Source of the DNA: PALSA-1440 sp050011195 | GTDB taxonomy: Bacteria > Verrucomicrobiota > Verrucomicrobiia > Limisphaerales > UBA8199 | Direction: 5' to 3' | DNA length: 64,000 bases | Assembly (NCBI GenBank): GCA_050011195.1 | Contig: JBEKJO010000010.1 | Location: 6,525-70,524, forward strand | Shown here: one piece after another, positions 1-8,292 of the stretch | Numbering within the stretch: position 1 is the stretch's first letter | Layout: every line of letters begins with the position of its first letter | Program-made: the position numbers and the translations under genes | Notes under the pieces: model-generated | Told to the model about the DNA's origin: nothing | The model's database searches: none | The model's input: only the letters and a program-made list of their open reading frames with translations

Positions 1-391
1 CTACTACCTTCCGGCCGGTGGCGGGTTGGGCGTCGCCGGCATCTGCGCCAAGCCGACGCCGGAAATCCTGAAATTGCAGGCGGACATCATTGCCGCCGCG
101 AGCCCGTTTAACCTGCGAGACGGTCCCATAGGCGCGTTCACCGCCGGGCACGATAATCCGGCCCTTGACAAGGCCATCATCGGCTATGTGTCCAAGTTTG
201 AGCAGATCGGGGCGGGCGACCATTTCAATCCGCACGTCAGTACCGGCAACGCTCCGACCAGGTATCTCGATCGGATGGTTGCGGAACCGTTTGAGAGCTT
301 CACCTTCTCGCCAGCGGGCGCGGCTGTCTTTCAACTCGGCCCGTTCGGCACCGCCGCGAAGAAATTGAAGGAATGGGATTTGAAACGTTGA
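1..391 (+). CDS. 2'-5' RNA ligase-like protein, C-terminal part (truncated by window edge)
   Basis: The frame is open from base 2 to the TGA at 389-391, so the 5' part lies outside the window. The visible part contains FNPHVSTG, which fits the second HxT/S motif of the 2H phosphoesterase fold, followed by the FTFSPAG...LGPFGTA...LKEW ending I associate with secreted 2'-5' RNA ligase-like proteins. The first HxT motif is not visible. In-frame TTG codons exist but none needs to be the start. The next gene begins 20 bp downstream on the same strand. The family assignment is from memory of the C-terminal pattern; the substrate is unknown. Confidence 0.6.
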   Translation, partial: YYLPAGGGLGVAGICAKPTPEILKLQADIIAAASPFNLRDGPIGAFTAGHDNPALDKAIIGYVSKFEQIGAGDHFNPHVSTGNAPTRYLDRMVAEPFESFTFSPAGAAVFQLGPFGTAAKKLKEWDLKR

Positions 392-411
392 AAACGACAA
401 AGGACACAACC

Positions 412-1581
412 ATGAAGACCACCCGCTCCACTGTTTACTGTTCACTGATTACCCCCCACTTGCCACCCGCCCCTCGCCATTCGTCACTTTCTGGCCGGTC
501 GCGTCACGCAGATCTGATTTCTGCTTTCTGCTTTCTGCTTTCTGCTTTCCTCTTCCCCGGCTGCACGCACCTTGGCCCCAAGACCGTGGCCGTGGACCGT
601 TTCGACTACAGCACGGCGATCGCCGACTCCTGGAAACAGCAGACGCTGCTCAACATCGTCAAGCTTCGCTACATGGACCTGCCGGTGTTCGTGGATGTGG
701 CGTCCGTCGTCAGCGGCTACTCGATACAGACAGGTGGGAGTCTCAACGGGACGCTCTCCACCAGAAGCGCCATCCAGGGCAACTTCGTGGCAGCGGGCGG
801 ACAGGTCATCTACACCGATCGGCCCACCGTCACCTACGTGCCGTTGACCGGGGAGAAATTCCTGCGCGGATTGATGACGCCGATTGATCCGAAGAACATC
901 TTCTTCATGCTCCAGTCCGGCTATGCGGCGGACTTCGTGCTGGGTCTGACCGTCGAATCGCTCAACGGGGTGCGCAACCGTTCGACCGCCGCCGGCGCAA
1001 TGCGGGAGGCGGACGCGGACTTTTTGCGCGTCCTCGAGTTGATGCGCGAGGCGCAGGCCGCCGGGGCGGTCGGGATGCGTGTGGAGGAGGGCAAGGCAAC
1101 GGCCCCGACCGCCGTCCTGTTCTTCCGGCGGGACGACGTGCCGGCAGACATTGCGGAGAAGACGGCTGAAATCCGGCGGCTGCTCAACCTGCCGGCGGAG
1201 CAGCAGAAATACGTGCTCATCTACTCGCCGGCGCGCGGGGCGACGAATGAGCTGGCCGTGAACAGCCGTTCTCTGCTGCAAATCATGGCGGCCTTCGCAA
1301 ACTATATGGACGTGCCGGAGGCGCATCTGAAAGATCACAGCGCCGTGCCTATGCCTGCAAGCTCGTCCCCGGAGGCCCAGCGGAGCAAGGTGCGCATTCA
1401 CAGCGGCAAGAACAAGCCGGCCGCCGCCTTCGCCGCCGTGCCTTACCGGGACCATTGGTTCTGGATTGAGGACGGCGACTGGCAGACCAAGCGCGCGCTC
1501 ACGGCCATCATGTTCTTCTTCACGCTCGCGGAGACCGGCAACCCCGAGAAGCTGCCCTTGATCACCATCCCGGCGCAATAA
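412..1581 (+). CDS. Exported lipoprotein of unknown function
   Basis: About 389 residues. I prefer the ATG at 412 (MKTTRS...) to the in-frame ATG at 373, because 373 lies inside the previous gene and an AGGACA sequence sits before 412. The N-terminus is unusually long and built from a repeat-like stretch (STVYCSLITPH), then a hydrophobic segment ending in the lipobox-like FLFPGC. The mature part has a conserved-looking opening (SWKQQTLLNIVKLRYMDLPVF) and no recognised catalytic motif. The signal region holds a TTTCTGC-type microrepeat near 520-555. It is probably an outer-membrane or periplasmic lipoprotein and is first in a run of envelope genes. Confidence 0.75.
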   Translation: MKTTRSTVYCSLITPHLPPAPRHSSLSGRSRHADLISAFCFLLSAFLFPGCTHLGPKTVAVDRFDYSTAIADSWKQQTLLNIVKLRYMDLPVFVDVASVVSGYSIQTGGSLNGTLSTRSAIQGNFVAAGGQVIYTDRPTVTYVPLTGEKFLRGLMTPIDPKNIFFMLQSGYAADFVLGLTVESLNGVRNRSTAAGAMREADADFLRVLELMREAQAAGAVGMRVEEGKATAPTAVLFFRRDDVPADIAEKTAEIRRLLNLPAEQQKYVLIYSPARGATNELAVNSRSLLQIMAAFANYMDVPEAHLKDHSAVPMPASSSPEAQRSKVRIHSGKNKPAAAFAAVPYRDHWFWIEDGDWQTKRALTAIMFFFTLAETGNPEKLPLITIPAQ

Positions 1582-1660
1582 CACGGACCATAGAATACCT
1601 CACGAAAAGCGACATACATCTGATTGTCCGTTGCAACAACAGCACTCCGATCTAAACCAG

Positions 1661-1939
1661 ATGGAATCAAACAGCCCAACGACCGCATCCCCTGAAGCCG
1701 GCAACCAGGCGCAAGCCCGGCCACCTCGCTTCGGAATCCAGAATGGCCTGATCTACTGGGGAATTGTTGTGCTGATGGCGAGTCTCCTGCTGTGGCTCGG
1801 GGTCCAACTGGCCAAGCGGATCGAGTGGTTCCTCCCCTATAGTGGCGGCCTCGGGTTGAGCCTGATCGCCGGGGGTTACGTTCTTGAGCTCCGCAAGGCC
1901 CGCAAGGCGCGAGCTAGCAAACGCAGTCAACAGGAATAA
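1661..1939 (+). CDS. Small two-helix membrane protein
   Basis: 92 residues from the ATG at 1661; an in-frame TTG at 1631 is possible but less likely. Two hydrophobic segments are visible (around GLIYWGIVVLMASLLLWLG and the GGLGLSLIAGGYVLEL region), with a polar Pro/Gln-rich N-terminus and a very basic C-terminus (RKARKARASKRS). By the positive-inside rule the tail is probably cytoplasmic. No family recognised. It sits between a lipoprotein gene and a beta-barrel gene on the same strand. Confidence 0.55.
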   Translation: MESNSPTTASPEAGNQAQARPPRFGIQNGLIYWGIVVLMASLLLWLGVQLAKRIEWFLPYSGGLGLSLIAGGYVLELRKARKARASKRSQQE

Positions 1940-1992
1940 ACAGAGACAACCAAACACACGCAATGAAATTCGACTCAACATCAGACAAGCCC

Positions 1993-2706
1993 ATGAAAAA
2001 GAAACTTCTGATCACATTCACACTCGCCGCCGCGCTGCTGCCCCCAATCTTGCGCGCCGAGGAAACCAACCAGTGGACCTTCGACGTGTCGCTCTACGGC
2101 TTGGCCGCCGGCATGTCTGGCAACGTCACCGTCAAAGGAATCTCTTCTGACGTGGATGTCGGCTTCGACAAGGTTTGGGACCATCTCCAATTCGGCGCCA
2201 TGGGCAGTGCCCGCGTGGGCTATGGCCGTTGGGGCTTGTCCACGGAGGTCATCTATATGGACCTGGAGGGAGTCAAAGGCCCATTCACAGTCACGGCTCA
2301 ACAGTGGCTCGTCCAACCGGCGCTCGAATACAGCGTCTGCCAGTATTTTGGAGTCTATGCCGGCACGCGCTACAACAACATCGCTCTGGATTTGAACGGG
2401 CCGCTTGGGAAGAACCCTTCGGGCACGCACGAATGGTGGGATCCGATCATTGGGGCCCAGGCCTGCTTGCCCATCTGGAAAACCATCAGTCTCCATGTCA
2501 AGGGGGACATCGGCGGCTTTGATGTGGGTTCGAGACTGACCTGGCAGGCGTATCCCTACCTAAACTGGCAGATTTCCAAGCTCGCCTCGCTGCAAGCGGG
2601 CTATCGCCTCCTTTACACCGATTACGAAACCGGCAGCGGCTTGAACCGGTTCAAATACGATATGCTGACCAGCGGTCCGCAGGTCGGGTTTACGCTGCAC
2701 TTCTAA
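1993..2706 (+). CDS. Outer-membrane beta-barrel protein
   Basis: From ATG 1993 the protein starts MKKKLLITFTLAAALLPP with a signal peptide probably cut near LRAEE; an in-frame ATG at 1963 adds ten polar residues and I regard it as less likely. The mature chain of about 210 residues alternates polar and hydrophobic residues, is rich in Gly and aromatics, and ends in FTLHF, the terminal-Phe signature of outer-membrane barrels. Its length and pattern fit small 8-stranded barrels of the OmpA/OmpW type; function unknown. Confidence 0.7.
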   Translation: MKKKLLITFTLAAALLPPILRAEETNQWTFDVSLYGLAAGMSGNVTVKGISSDVDVGFDKVWDHLQFGAMGSARVGYGRWGLSTEVIYMDLEGVKGPFTVTAQQWLVQPALEYSVCQYFGVYAGTRYNNIALDLNGPLGKNPSGTHEWWDPIIGAQACLPIWKTISLHVKGDIGGFDVGSRLTWQAYPYLNWQISKLASLQAGYRLLYTDYETGSGLNRFKYDMLTSGPQVGFTLHF

Positions 2707-2796
2707 ATTGGAAACATCTCTGAACATTTCAATTGGGCAAACCCTGAACCGGCCAAAACAACAAACAACAACAGGACACCCGTGAACAGCAAACCT

Positions 2797-3459
2797 ATGA
2801 AAAGCAACTACGTCCGCATAGTCTCTCTCGCCGCCACGACTGTGGCTGCCGCGGTTCTCCTGACCGGCTGCGGCACCCTCGCTGGCTACAAACAGGCGGA
2901 CAAGACCGGCGTCGGCATCGCTGAGTTCCGCGATGAAATCGTCAAGGGCAAAACCGCCATTGACAACACGGTGGTAGCCCTCGACCAGATTGCCGCTTCG
3001 GCCAACACCGACCCGCGCAAGGCGTTCGAGCAATTCAGCAAGGCAGTGGATAATCTTGAATCCATCGCCAACAAGGCGAAAAAGCGCGGCGAGGACATGA
3101 GGGAACAGGGCCAGGCGTACTTCAAGCAATGGGAAGAGCAAATGGCCGAAGTGAAGAATCCGGAAATCCGCAAGCTGGCGGAGGAGCGCAAAGCCAAGCT
3201 CCAGGAAAGCTTCGCGAGCATCCGGAATTACACAGAGCCGCTCAAAGCGCAGTTCGATCCCTGGATGTCCGACCTGAAGGACTTGCAAAAGTACCTAAGT
3301 AACGACCTGACCATTGCCGGCGTGGACGCCGCCAAGGGTCAATTTGCCAAGACCCGGGCCGACGGCGTGGAGGTGCAGAAGTCCATGGACGGCCTGGTCG
3401 CCGAACTCAACACCATCGCCGCAGCCCTCACGCCGGCGAAGGTGGAGGCAAAGAAATAA
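2797..3459 (+). CDS. DUF2959-type lipoprotein
   Basis: About 220 residues. The signal peptide ends in a clear lipobox (LLTGCGTL). The mature part is almost entirely alpha-helical with long charged coiled-coil stretches, as I recall for DUF2959 proteins. A GTG at 2782 with AGGACAC about six bases upstream is a competing start, adding MNSKP; the lipobox is unaffected. The next gene starts 1 bp after the stop. DUF2959 genes tend to occur with DUF3300 and DUF2950 genes in envelope clusters, as here; biochemical role unknown. Confidence 0.75.
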   Translation: MKSNYVRIVSLAATTVAAAVLLTGCGTLAGYKQADKTGVGIAEFRDEIVKGKTAIDNTVVALDQIAASANTDPRKAFEQFSKAVDNLESIANKAKKRGEDMREQGQAYFKQWEEQMAEVKNPEIRKLAEERKAKLQESFASIRNYTEPLKAQFDPWMSDLKDLQKYLSNDLTIAGVDAAKGQFAKTRADGVEVQKSMDGLVAELNTIAAALTPAKVEAKK

Positions 3460-3460
3460 T

Positions 3461-3778
3461 ATGAGACCAAACCACAGCACGTTGCTGTTTACGGATCACA
3501 CGCAACTCGTCACTTGCCCCTCGCCCCGGGCCGCCGGCCCCGCCCTCACCTTCGTGCTGATCCTCGTGTTGGCGACGGGCTGCAGCGGCATCAACGCGAG
3601 CCAGTCCGTTTCCCCGTTGGACTTCCTCTTGCCGGGCCTTCACATGCAGAACGGCCCCGCGTCGCCGGCGGTGCCGCTCGAAACCAACCCCTCTCCTGTG
3701 CTGGCCCAATCCAGCCCAATTCCCCCCGTAGATCCACTAACGCACAACGTCCCAACTGCTGAAAGAAAACGCTCATGA
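3461..3778 (+). CDS. Short Pro-rich lipoprotein
   Basis: 105 residues from ATG 3461, one base after the DUF2959 stop. The N-terminus contains the repeat-derived peptide STLLFTDHTQLVTC, then a hydrophobic segment and lipobox (LATGCSG). The mature part is short, Pro/Ser-rich and without domain signatures. The stop codon overlaps the next ATG (ATGA at 3775-3778), which points to translational coupling with the DUF3300 gene. An upstream in-frame start at 3314 lies inside the DUF2959 gene and is rejected. Confidence 0.6.
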   Translation: MRPNHSTLLFTDHTQLVTCPSPRAAGPALTFVLILVLATGCSGINASQSVSPLDFLLPGLHMQNGPASPAVPLETNPSPVLAQSSPIPPVDPLTHNVPTAERKRS

Positions 3779-4983
3779 AAACCACGAAACTTATCGCCTC
3801 TGCTGCCTTGGTCCTGGCCCTCTGGTGCAGCGCCCACGCGCAGCAGAATGCACCCTCACCGGCGCCCCCGCCAGCCGCGCCACCGCAATTCAGCGAGGCG
3901 GACCTCGAAAAACTCCTCGCACCCATCGCCCTCTATCCAGACCCACTCATCGCCACCATCCTGCCCGCCTCCGTCTATCCGCTCGAAATTGTCCAGGCCG
4001 CCCGGTTCGTCAAGGACACCAACAACCTGTCCAAACTCGACGACCAACCCTGGGACGAGAACGTGAAAGCCGTGGCGAGGTTCCCCGAGCTGATTGCGAA
4101 GATGGACGCGGATCTTTCGTGGACCACCGATCTGGGCCAGGCGTTTCTCGAACAGCAAAAGGAGGCGATGGATACGATCCAGTCGCTGCGCGCCAAAGCG
4201 CAGACCCTCGGCACGCTCAAGACGACCCCGCAGCAAGTGGTCATGGTCACCAATACCATCGTCGAGAAAACGATCGAGCAGCAACTGGTCTATGTCACGA
4301 ACACGGTCGTTCAAATCCAGCCATCCAATCCTCAGGTCATCTACATCCCGACCTATAACCCTTATTACGTCTATTATCCGCCCCCCGTATACTATGTCGG
4401 TCCGCCGCCAGTCGTCACCTTTGCCGCCGGCATCACCGTTGGGTTGATCCTCGCGAACAATTGCAACTGGCACCACGGCGGAATCTACGTGGGCCATCAT
4501 GGTGTGGCCGTGTGGGGCGGCAGCAGTTACCACGGCCACGGAAACGTGAACGTCAACGTGAACCGGAACGTCAACATCAACAACACCACGATCAACAACG
4601 TCAACCGGACGTCGCAACAATGGCAGCCCGATCAAAGCCGGCTGCGCACCTCCGGCGCGCCCGGCGCGAAGGCCAGCACACAGACGGCACAAGCTCGCGG
4701 CTGGAGTTCCGGCGGGGCCGTGACCCGGCCGGCCACCAGTACTGGCACAGTGGCCGCGCGACCTGGCCCGGCTCCTTCCGCCAGCCGGCCCAGCCCGTCG
4801 CCCAGCCCGTCCTACAACCGTCCCGCCTCCGGCTCCTCCTCCCAGCGATCGCCGGGCGCTTCACGCGATAGCGCCTTCGGCGGCATCAGCAGCGGGACCG
4901 GGACGCGGGACTCCAGCCATCGTGGCTCAGCCAGCCGTGGCGGCGGCAGCGGCGGACGCCCCCTTGGCGGTCGTGGGCGTTAA
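3775..4983 (+). CDS. DUF3300 family exported protein
   Basis: 402 residues with a clear signal peptide (MKTTKLIASAALVLAL...AHAQ). Residues about 40-170 hold the DUF3300 core, including LLAPIALYPDPLIATILPAS and PWDENVKAVARFP. A middle segment is rich in Tyr and Pro, then a His/Gly/Asn stretch (NVNVNRNVNINNTT), and the last third is a disordered Ser/Pro/Gly/Arg tail. DUF3300 proteins are envelope proteins of unknown role. It overlaps the preceding lipoprotein gene by 4 bp. Confidence 0.85.
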   Translation: MKTTKLIASAALVLALWCSAHAQQNAPSPAPPPAAPPQFSEADLEKLLAPIALYPDPLIATILPASVYPLEIVQAARFVKDTNNLSKLDDQPWDENVKAVARFPELIAKMDADLSWTTDLGQAFLEQQKEAMDTIQSLRAKAQTLGTLKTTPQQVVMVTNTIVEKTIEQQLVYVTNTVVQIQPSNPQVIYIPTYNPYYVYYPPPVYYVGPPPVVTFAAGITVGLILANNCNWHHGGIYVGHHGVAVWGGSSYHGHGNVNVNVNRNVNINNTTINNVNRTSQQWQPDQSRLRTSGAPGAKASTQTAQARGWSSGGAVTRPATSTGTVAARPGPAPSASRPSPSPSPSYNRPASGSSSQRSPGASRDSAFGGISSGTGTRDSSHRGSASRGGGSGGRPLGGRGR

Positions 4984-5015
4984 CACTCGACAACGAACAA
5001 TTCACAAAGACACTT

Positions 5016-5972
5016 ATGAAATTCTTCTCCAATCCTATGACACCTGCCCCTTTGCACCACACCCTCGCTTTCACCCTGGCCTTGGCGTTGTCTGCTTCTG
5101 TGACCCTCCCAGCGGCCGAAACCGGCCGCACCTTCGCCACGCCGGAAGCGGCCGTCGCCGCTCTCACCATCGCCGTGAGCACTACCAACCAAACCGAGCT
5201 ACACGCGATCTTCGGCCCGGCCACGGAAGACCTGGTCAATCCCGATCCCGTGCAAGCCGCCAACGAGTTCGCCTCGTTCGCCGCCGCGCTCAGTGAGACA
5301 AACCATCTCGCGCGCGAGTCGGACACGCGCTGCATCCTTGAACTGGGCCATGACGCCTGGCCTTTCCCCGTGCCGATCGTGCAAACCAATGGCCGCTGGT
5401 TCTTCGACACCCAGGCGGGCAGGGAAGAGGTGCTCAATCGCCGCATCGGCCGCAACGAACTGGAAACGCTCGATGTCGTGCGCGCTTACGTCGAAGCCCA
5501 GCGCGAATACGCCTCAAAGGACCGCGACGGCAGTGGGGTGCTCAAGTTCGCGCAGAAAATCATCAGCACGCCCGGCAAGAAAGACGGTTTGTTCTGGTCG
5601 CCCGATTTGGACGGCGAGATCAGCCCGCTCGGTCCGCTCGCCGCCGACGCCGCGGCCGAGGGGTACAGCCAAGCAAAGACACCCCCTGGCGACGGACCGC
5701 GACCTTTCCACGGATACCTGTTCAAAATCCTCACGCGCCAGGGTAAAAACGCCCCGGGCGGAAAGTACGACTACATCATCAACGGAAACATGATCGGCGG
5801 CTTCGCGCTCGTGGCGTGGCCAGCCGAGTACGGGCAGAGCGGCGTCATGACCTTCATTGTAAATCAGCAAGGCCGCGTTTATCAGAAAGCCCTCGGCCCG
5901 CAGACGGCGAAAACCGTCGGGAAGATGAAAGCATACGATCCAGACAAGACTTGGACGATCTCACCCGACTGA
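5016..5972 (+). CDS. DUF2950 family exported protein
   Basis: 318 residues; signal peptide with cleavage probably after LPAAE (an alternative in-frame ATG lies at 5037). The chain shows the DUF2950 layout: FATPEAAVAAL near the start, NGRWFFDT, RRIGRNEL, the GYLFKILTRQG segment and a C-terminal MTFIVNQQGRVYQKALG. Function is unknown, but co-occurrence with DUF3300 genes is familiar. It sits 32 bp after the DUF3300 gene, consistent with one transcript. Confidence 0.85.
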   Translation: MKFFSNPMTPAPLHHTLAFTLALALSASVTLPAAETGRTFATPEAAVAALTIAVSTTNQTELHAIFGPATEDLVNPDPVQAANEFASFAAALSETNHLARESDTRCILELGHDAWPFPVPIVQTNGRWFFDTQAGREEVLNRRIGRNELETLDVVRAYVEAQREYASKDRDGSGVLKFAQKIISTPGKKDGLFWSPDLDGEISPLGPLAADAAAEGYSQAKTPPGDGPRPFHGYLFKILTRQGKNAPGGKYDYIINGNMIGGFALVAWPAEYGQSGVMTFIVNQQGRVYQKALGPQTAKTVGKMKAYDPDKTWTISPD

Positions 5973-5980
5973 ACTCAAAC

Positions 5981-6331
5981 ATGCACAAACCCGCAGCGAC
6001 AAAAGCCGACGCGAGACTTCAGGCCACCGCCAAGAATGTCTTCGAGCACGCCCGCAATTTGCTGATGTGCGCCACCCTGCTGGCTTTGGGCCTGGTGGCC
6101 CGCACTCGGTCGGGAGATCTGCTGGGCGCCTCGCTCCTAAAGGAGGCCATCGGCTGGGGTGTGATCACCGTGGCAGCGGCGTTGGCGCTGCTCAACTTGT
6201 GGATGGGTGTCCTCCGGCTAAGAGAGTGGAAGCATTGGAAGTTGTGGAGTGTGGTCTTGCTGGCCACCTACGCCGCCATCGCGCTGCGCGTGGTGGAGGT
6301 CTTGGCGCTGGTTCGACTGCAGGGAAAGTAA
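5981..6331 (+). CDS. Small integral membrane protein, three predicted helices
   Basis: 116 residues from ATG 5981. Hydrophobic segments correspond to LLMCATLLALGLVA, WGVITVAAALALLNLWMG and LWSVVLLATYAAIALRVVEVL, joined by short basic loops. No motif links it to a named family. It is only 8 bp after the DUF2950 stop and 4 bp before the next gene, so it is probably co-transcribed with them. Confidence 0.6.
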   Translation: MHKPAATKADARLQATAKNVFEHARNLLMCATLLALGLVARTRSGDLLGASLLKEAIGWGVITVAAALALLNLWMGVLRLREWKHWKLWSVVLLATYAAIALRVVEVLALVRLQGK

Positions 6332-6335
6332 ATCG

Positions 6336-6800
6336 ATGAAAATCAAAACTCACAAGCTTCTATTTTCCGGCCTGCTCGCCCTTGGCGCCATCAGCTTCGT
6401 CGGTTGCCAATCCGCCCATCAGCCGGGCAGCTCCAGCCATGCTTCTTTGACCGTCAAAGGCCGGAGCGACGCGGAGATTCGCCAGGCGACCAAGACGGTT
6501 TTTGCCGAAGACGGATACACGCTCGTGTTGGAAGGCGAGAAGTTTATGGGATTCCAGCGGCCCGGGAGCCGGCGCGACGCGCTCAAATGGGGCGGCTGGT
6601 CTGGCGAAGGTGTGGTGATCCGCGCCAAAGTGAAGATGAGCAAGCTGGCGGATGATTCGCGCCTGCTGCAACTCGACATGTTCGCCGTGCGCGACGCGGG
6701 TGACGGCATCGTCGAAAGCGAAAGCCGCATGATCCTGCTAAACAAAAAGCCCTATCGCCAGCTGATGAAGGAGATCGGCAAGCGCCTGCAAGCACAATGA
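6336..6800 (+). CDS. Small exported lipoprotein
   Basis: 154 residues from ATG 6336. The signal peptide ends at a good lipobox (SFVGCQS). The mature domain of about 130 residues is compact with alternating beta/alpha character (SDAEIRQATKTVFAEDGYTL, then KWGGWSGEGVVIRAKVKM), resembling single-domain periplasmic lipoproteins. I do not recognise the family. The upstream in-frame extension to 6249 overlaps the previous gene and lacks a signal peptide, so it was not used. Confidence 0.65.
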   Translation: MKIKTHKLLFSGLLALGAISFVGCQSAHQPGSSSHASLTVKGRSDAEIRQATKTVFAEDGYTLVLEGEKFMGFQRPGSRRDALKWGGWSGEGVVIRAKVKMSKLADDSRLLQLDMFAVRDAGDGIVESESRMILLNKKPYRQLMKEIGKRLQAQ

Positions 6801-6864
6801 GTCAACTCCAACCCGGAACTCCGGTCTCAAATAAGAATGCTCAACGAAACGGAACGGATGACGT

Positions 6865-8292
6865 ATGCGCGCTAAACCCACCCCTCGCCCTTGGTCACTG
6901 ATTACTGATCACCGGTCACTGACCACTCTGAGCCTCCTCTGGCTCACCTTGGGCGCGGGCTGCCACCTCGTGCAGAGAGCAGTGGATGTTCCGGGCCAAA
7001 CCGTCCGCGCCGTCACACCCGGCAAGAAAGGGGAGCACACGGTGGACCCCGTGGACGTGCAGCAAAAGCTGTTACGGTTCGCGGATGAATACTCCACGCG
7101 CATGACACTGGGGGTTGACAAACTCCGGCGCGGCACCAACGAGCTTGACCCTGCGGAAGCCCTCCGATGGAAGCTCATGCTCGGCACCGAGACCTGTTCC
7201 ATCGCCTCCGGGCCGAACGCCGTCGCCGATCTGCTGGACCTGACCGTGTTCGTCACCGTGATGCGGACAGCGCTGGAAGACTATTGGCAACCGAAAGTCT
7301 TCGGCGAATCCGCGCAACCCATGCTGGAAAGCTGTCGGAACGCCGAGACGGAGATCTGGCAGCTCGCCAGCACCGTGCTCAAACCGGAGCAGCAGGCGGA
7401 ATTGCGCAAGGCGATTGAGGTGTGGCACCGGCAGAATCCGGAGCCGGAGAAGGTGCTGGCGGCGCGGGCGCTGGGTTTCGCCTCGCAAGTCGTGCAGGCG
7501 AACCAGGCCGCCACCGCCAAACCCGGCAGCGTGTTCGACCTGCTCCAGGTTGACCCGCTCTCCGGCCTGGACCCGGCGGTACGCGAGATTGCCCAGACGC
7601 GGCTGTTTGCCGAGCGCGCGCTCTTCGTGACCCAGAAGATGCCGACATTGCTGCGCTGGCAAACCGAACTTCTGACGGCCAACGCGGTGGGAATGCCCGC
7701 CATGCAGCAGATGGTCACCAATTCCACGCAGATCGCAACTTCGGTCGAACGCTTCGCCCGTGTGGCCGAGCAGTTGCCCGGTCAAGTCAGCACCGAACGC
7801 GAGGAAATCCTCAAGGCGCTCCAGGCGCAGGAGAGCAAGCTGACGCCGCTGGTCAACGAGGTGCGCCAGACGCTGGCGACGGGAACGCAAATGTCCTCTT
7901 CGCTGAACACGACGCTCACAACCTTCGACGGGCTAATGAAACGGTTCGGCGTCGGTGAAACGAACAATGCCGCACCGCCGGCCACCAACTCGTCGCCGTT
8001 CCGCATCCAGGACTACGGGCAGACGGCGGTGCAACTCGAAGGAGCGGCGCGCCAGTTGACCGAACTGCTCCAGACGCTCGATCAGATTCTTGACTCGACC
8101 AACCTCGCGGGCCTCGCTGCGAAAGTCAGCCCGGCGGTCCAGCAGGCGCAAGCCGGCGGGAAGGAAATCGTGGACTACGCTTTCTGCAAAGGCATCCTGT
8201 TAGTCGCCCTCGCGCTGGCAGCCGCCCTGATCTACCGCTTTCTCGCCGCGCGCCTGATGCCAGCAAAGGTCTCAAAATCAAACCCGCCATGA
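6865..8292 (+). CDS. Helical lipoprotein with C-terminal membrane anchor
   Basis: 475 residues. The N-terminus contains the repeat-like WSLITDHRSLTT peptide, then a hydrophobic core and lipobox (LGAGCHL). The mature chain is mostly helical, with many heptad-like stretches (TQIATSVERFARVAEQLPG), and ends in a hydrophobic segment (GILLVALALAAALIYRFL) plus a basic tail, so it may be anchored at both ends. That topology suggests a protein spanning the periplasm, but this is inference. The stop overlaps the next ATG (ATGA at 8289-8292). Confidence 0.65.
   Translation: MRAKPTPRPWSLITDHRSLTTLSLLWLTLGAGCHLVQRAVDVPGQTVRAVTPGKKGEHTVDPVDVQQKLLRFADEYSTRMTLGVDKLRRGTNELDPAEALRWKLMLGTETCSIASGPNAVADLLDLTVFVTVMRTALEDYWQPKVFGESAQPMLESCRNAETEIWQLASTVLKPEQQAELRKAIEVWHRQNPEPEKVLAARALGFASQVVQANQAATAKPGSVFDLLQVDPLSGLDPAVREIAQTRLFAERALFVTQKMPTLLRWQTELLTANAVGMPAMQQMVTNSTQIATSVERFARVAEQLPGQVSTEREEILKALQAQESKLTPLVNEVRQTLATGTQMSSSLNTTLTTFDGLMKRFGVGETNNAAPPATNSSPFRIQDYGQTAVQLEGAARQLTELLQTLDQILDSTNLAGLAAKVSPAVQQAQAGGKEIVDYAFCKGILLVALALAAALIYRFLAARLMPAKVSKSNPP

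Noticed and set aside
484..1584. 366-codon frame on the minus strand
   Set aside because: Shadow of the lipoprotein gene at 412; composition is His/Arg-rich as expected for the antisense of a GC-rich gene.
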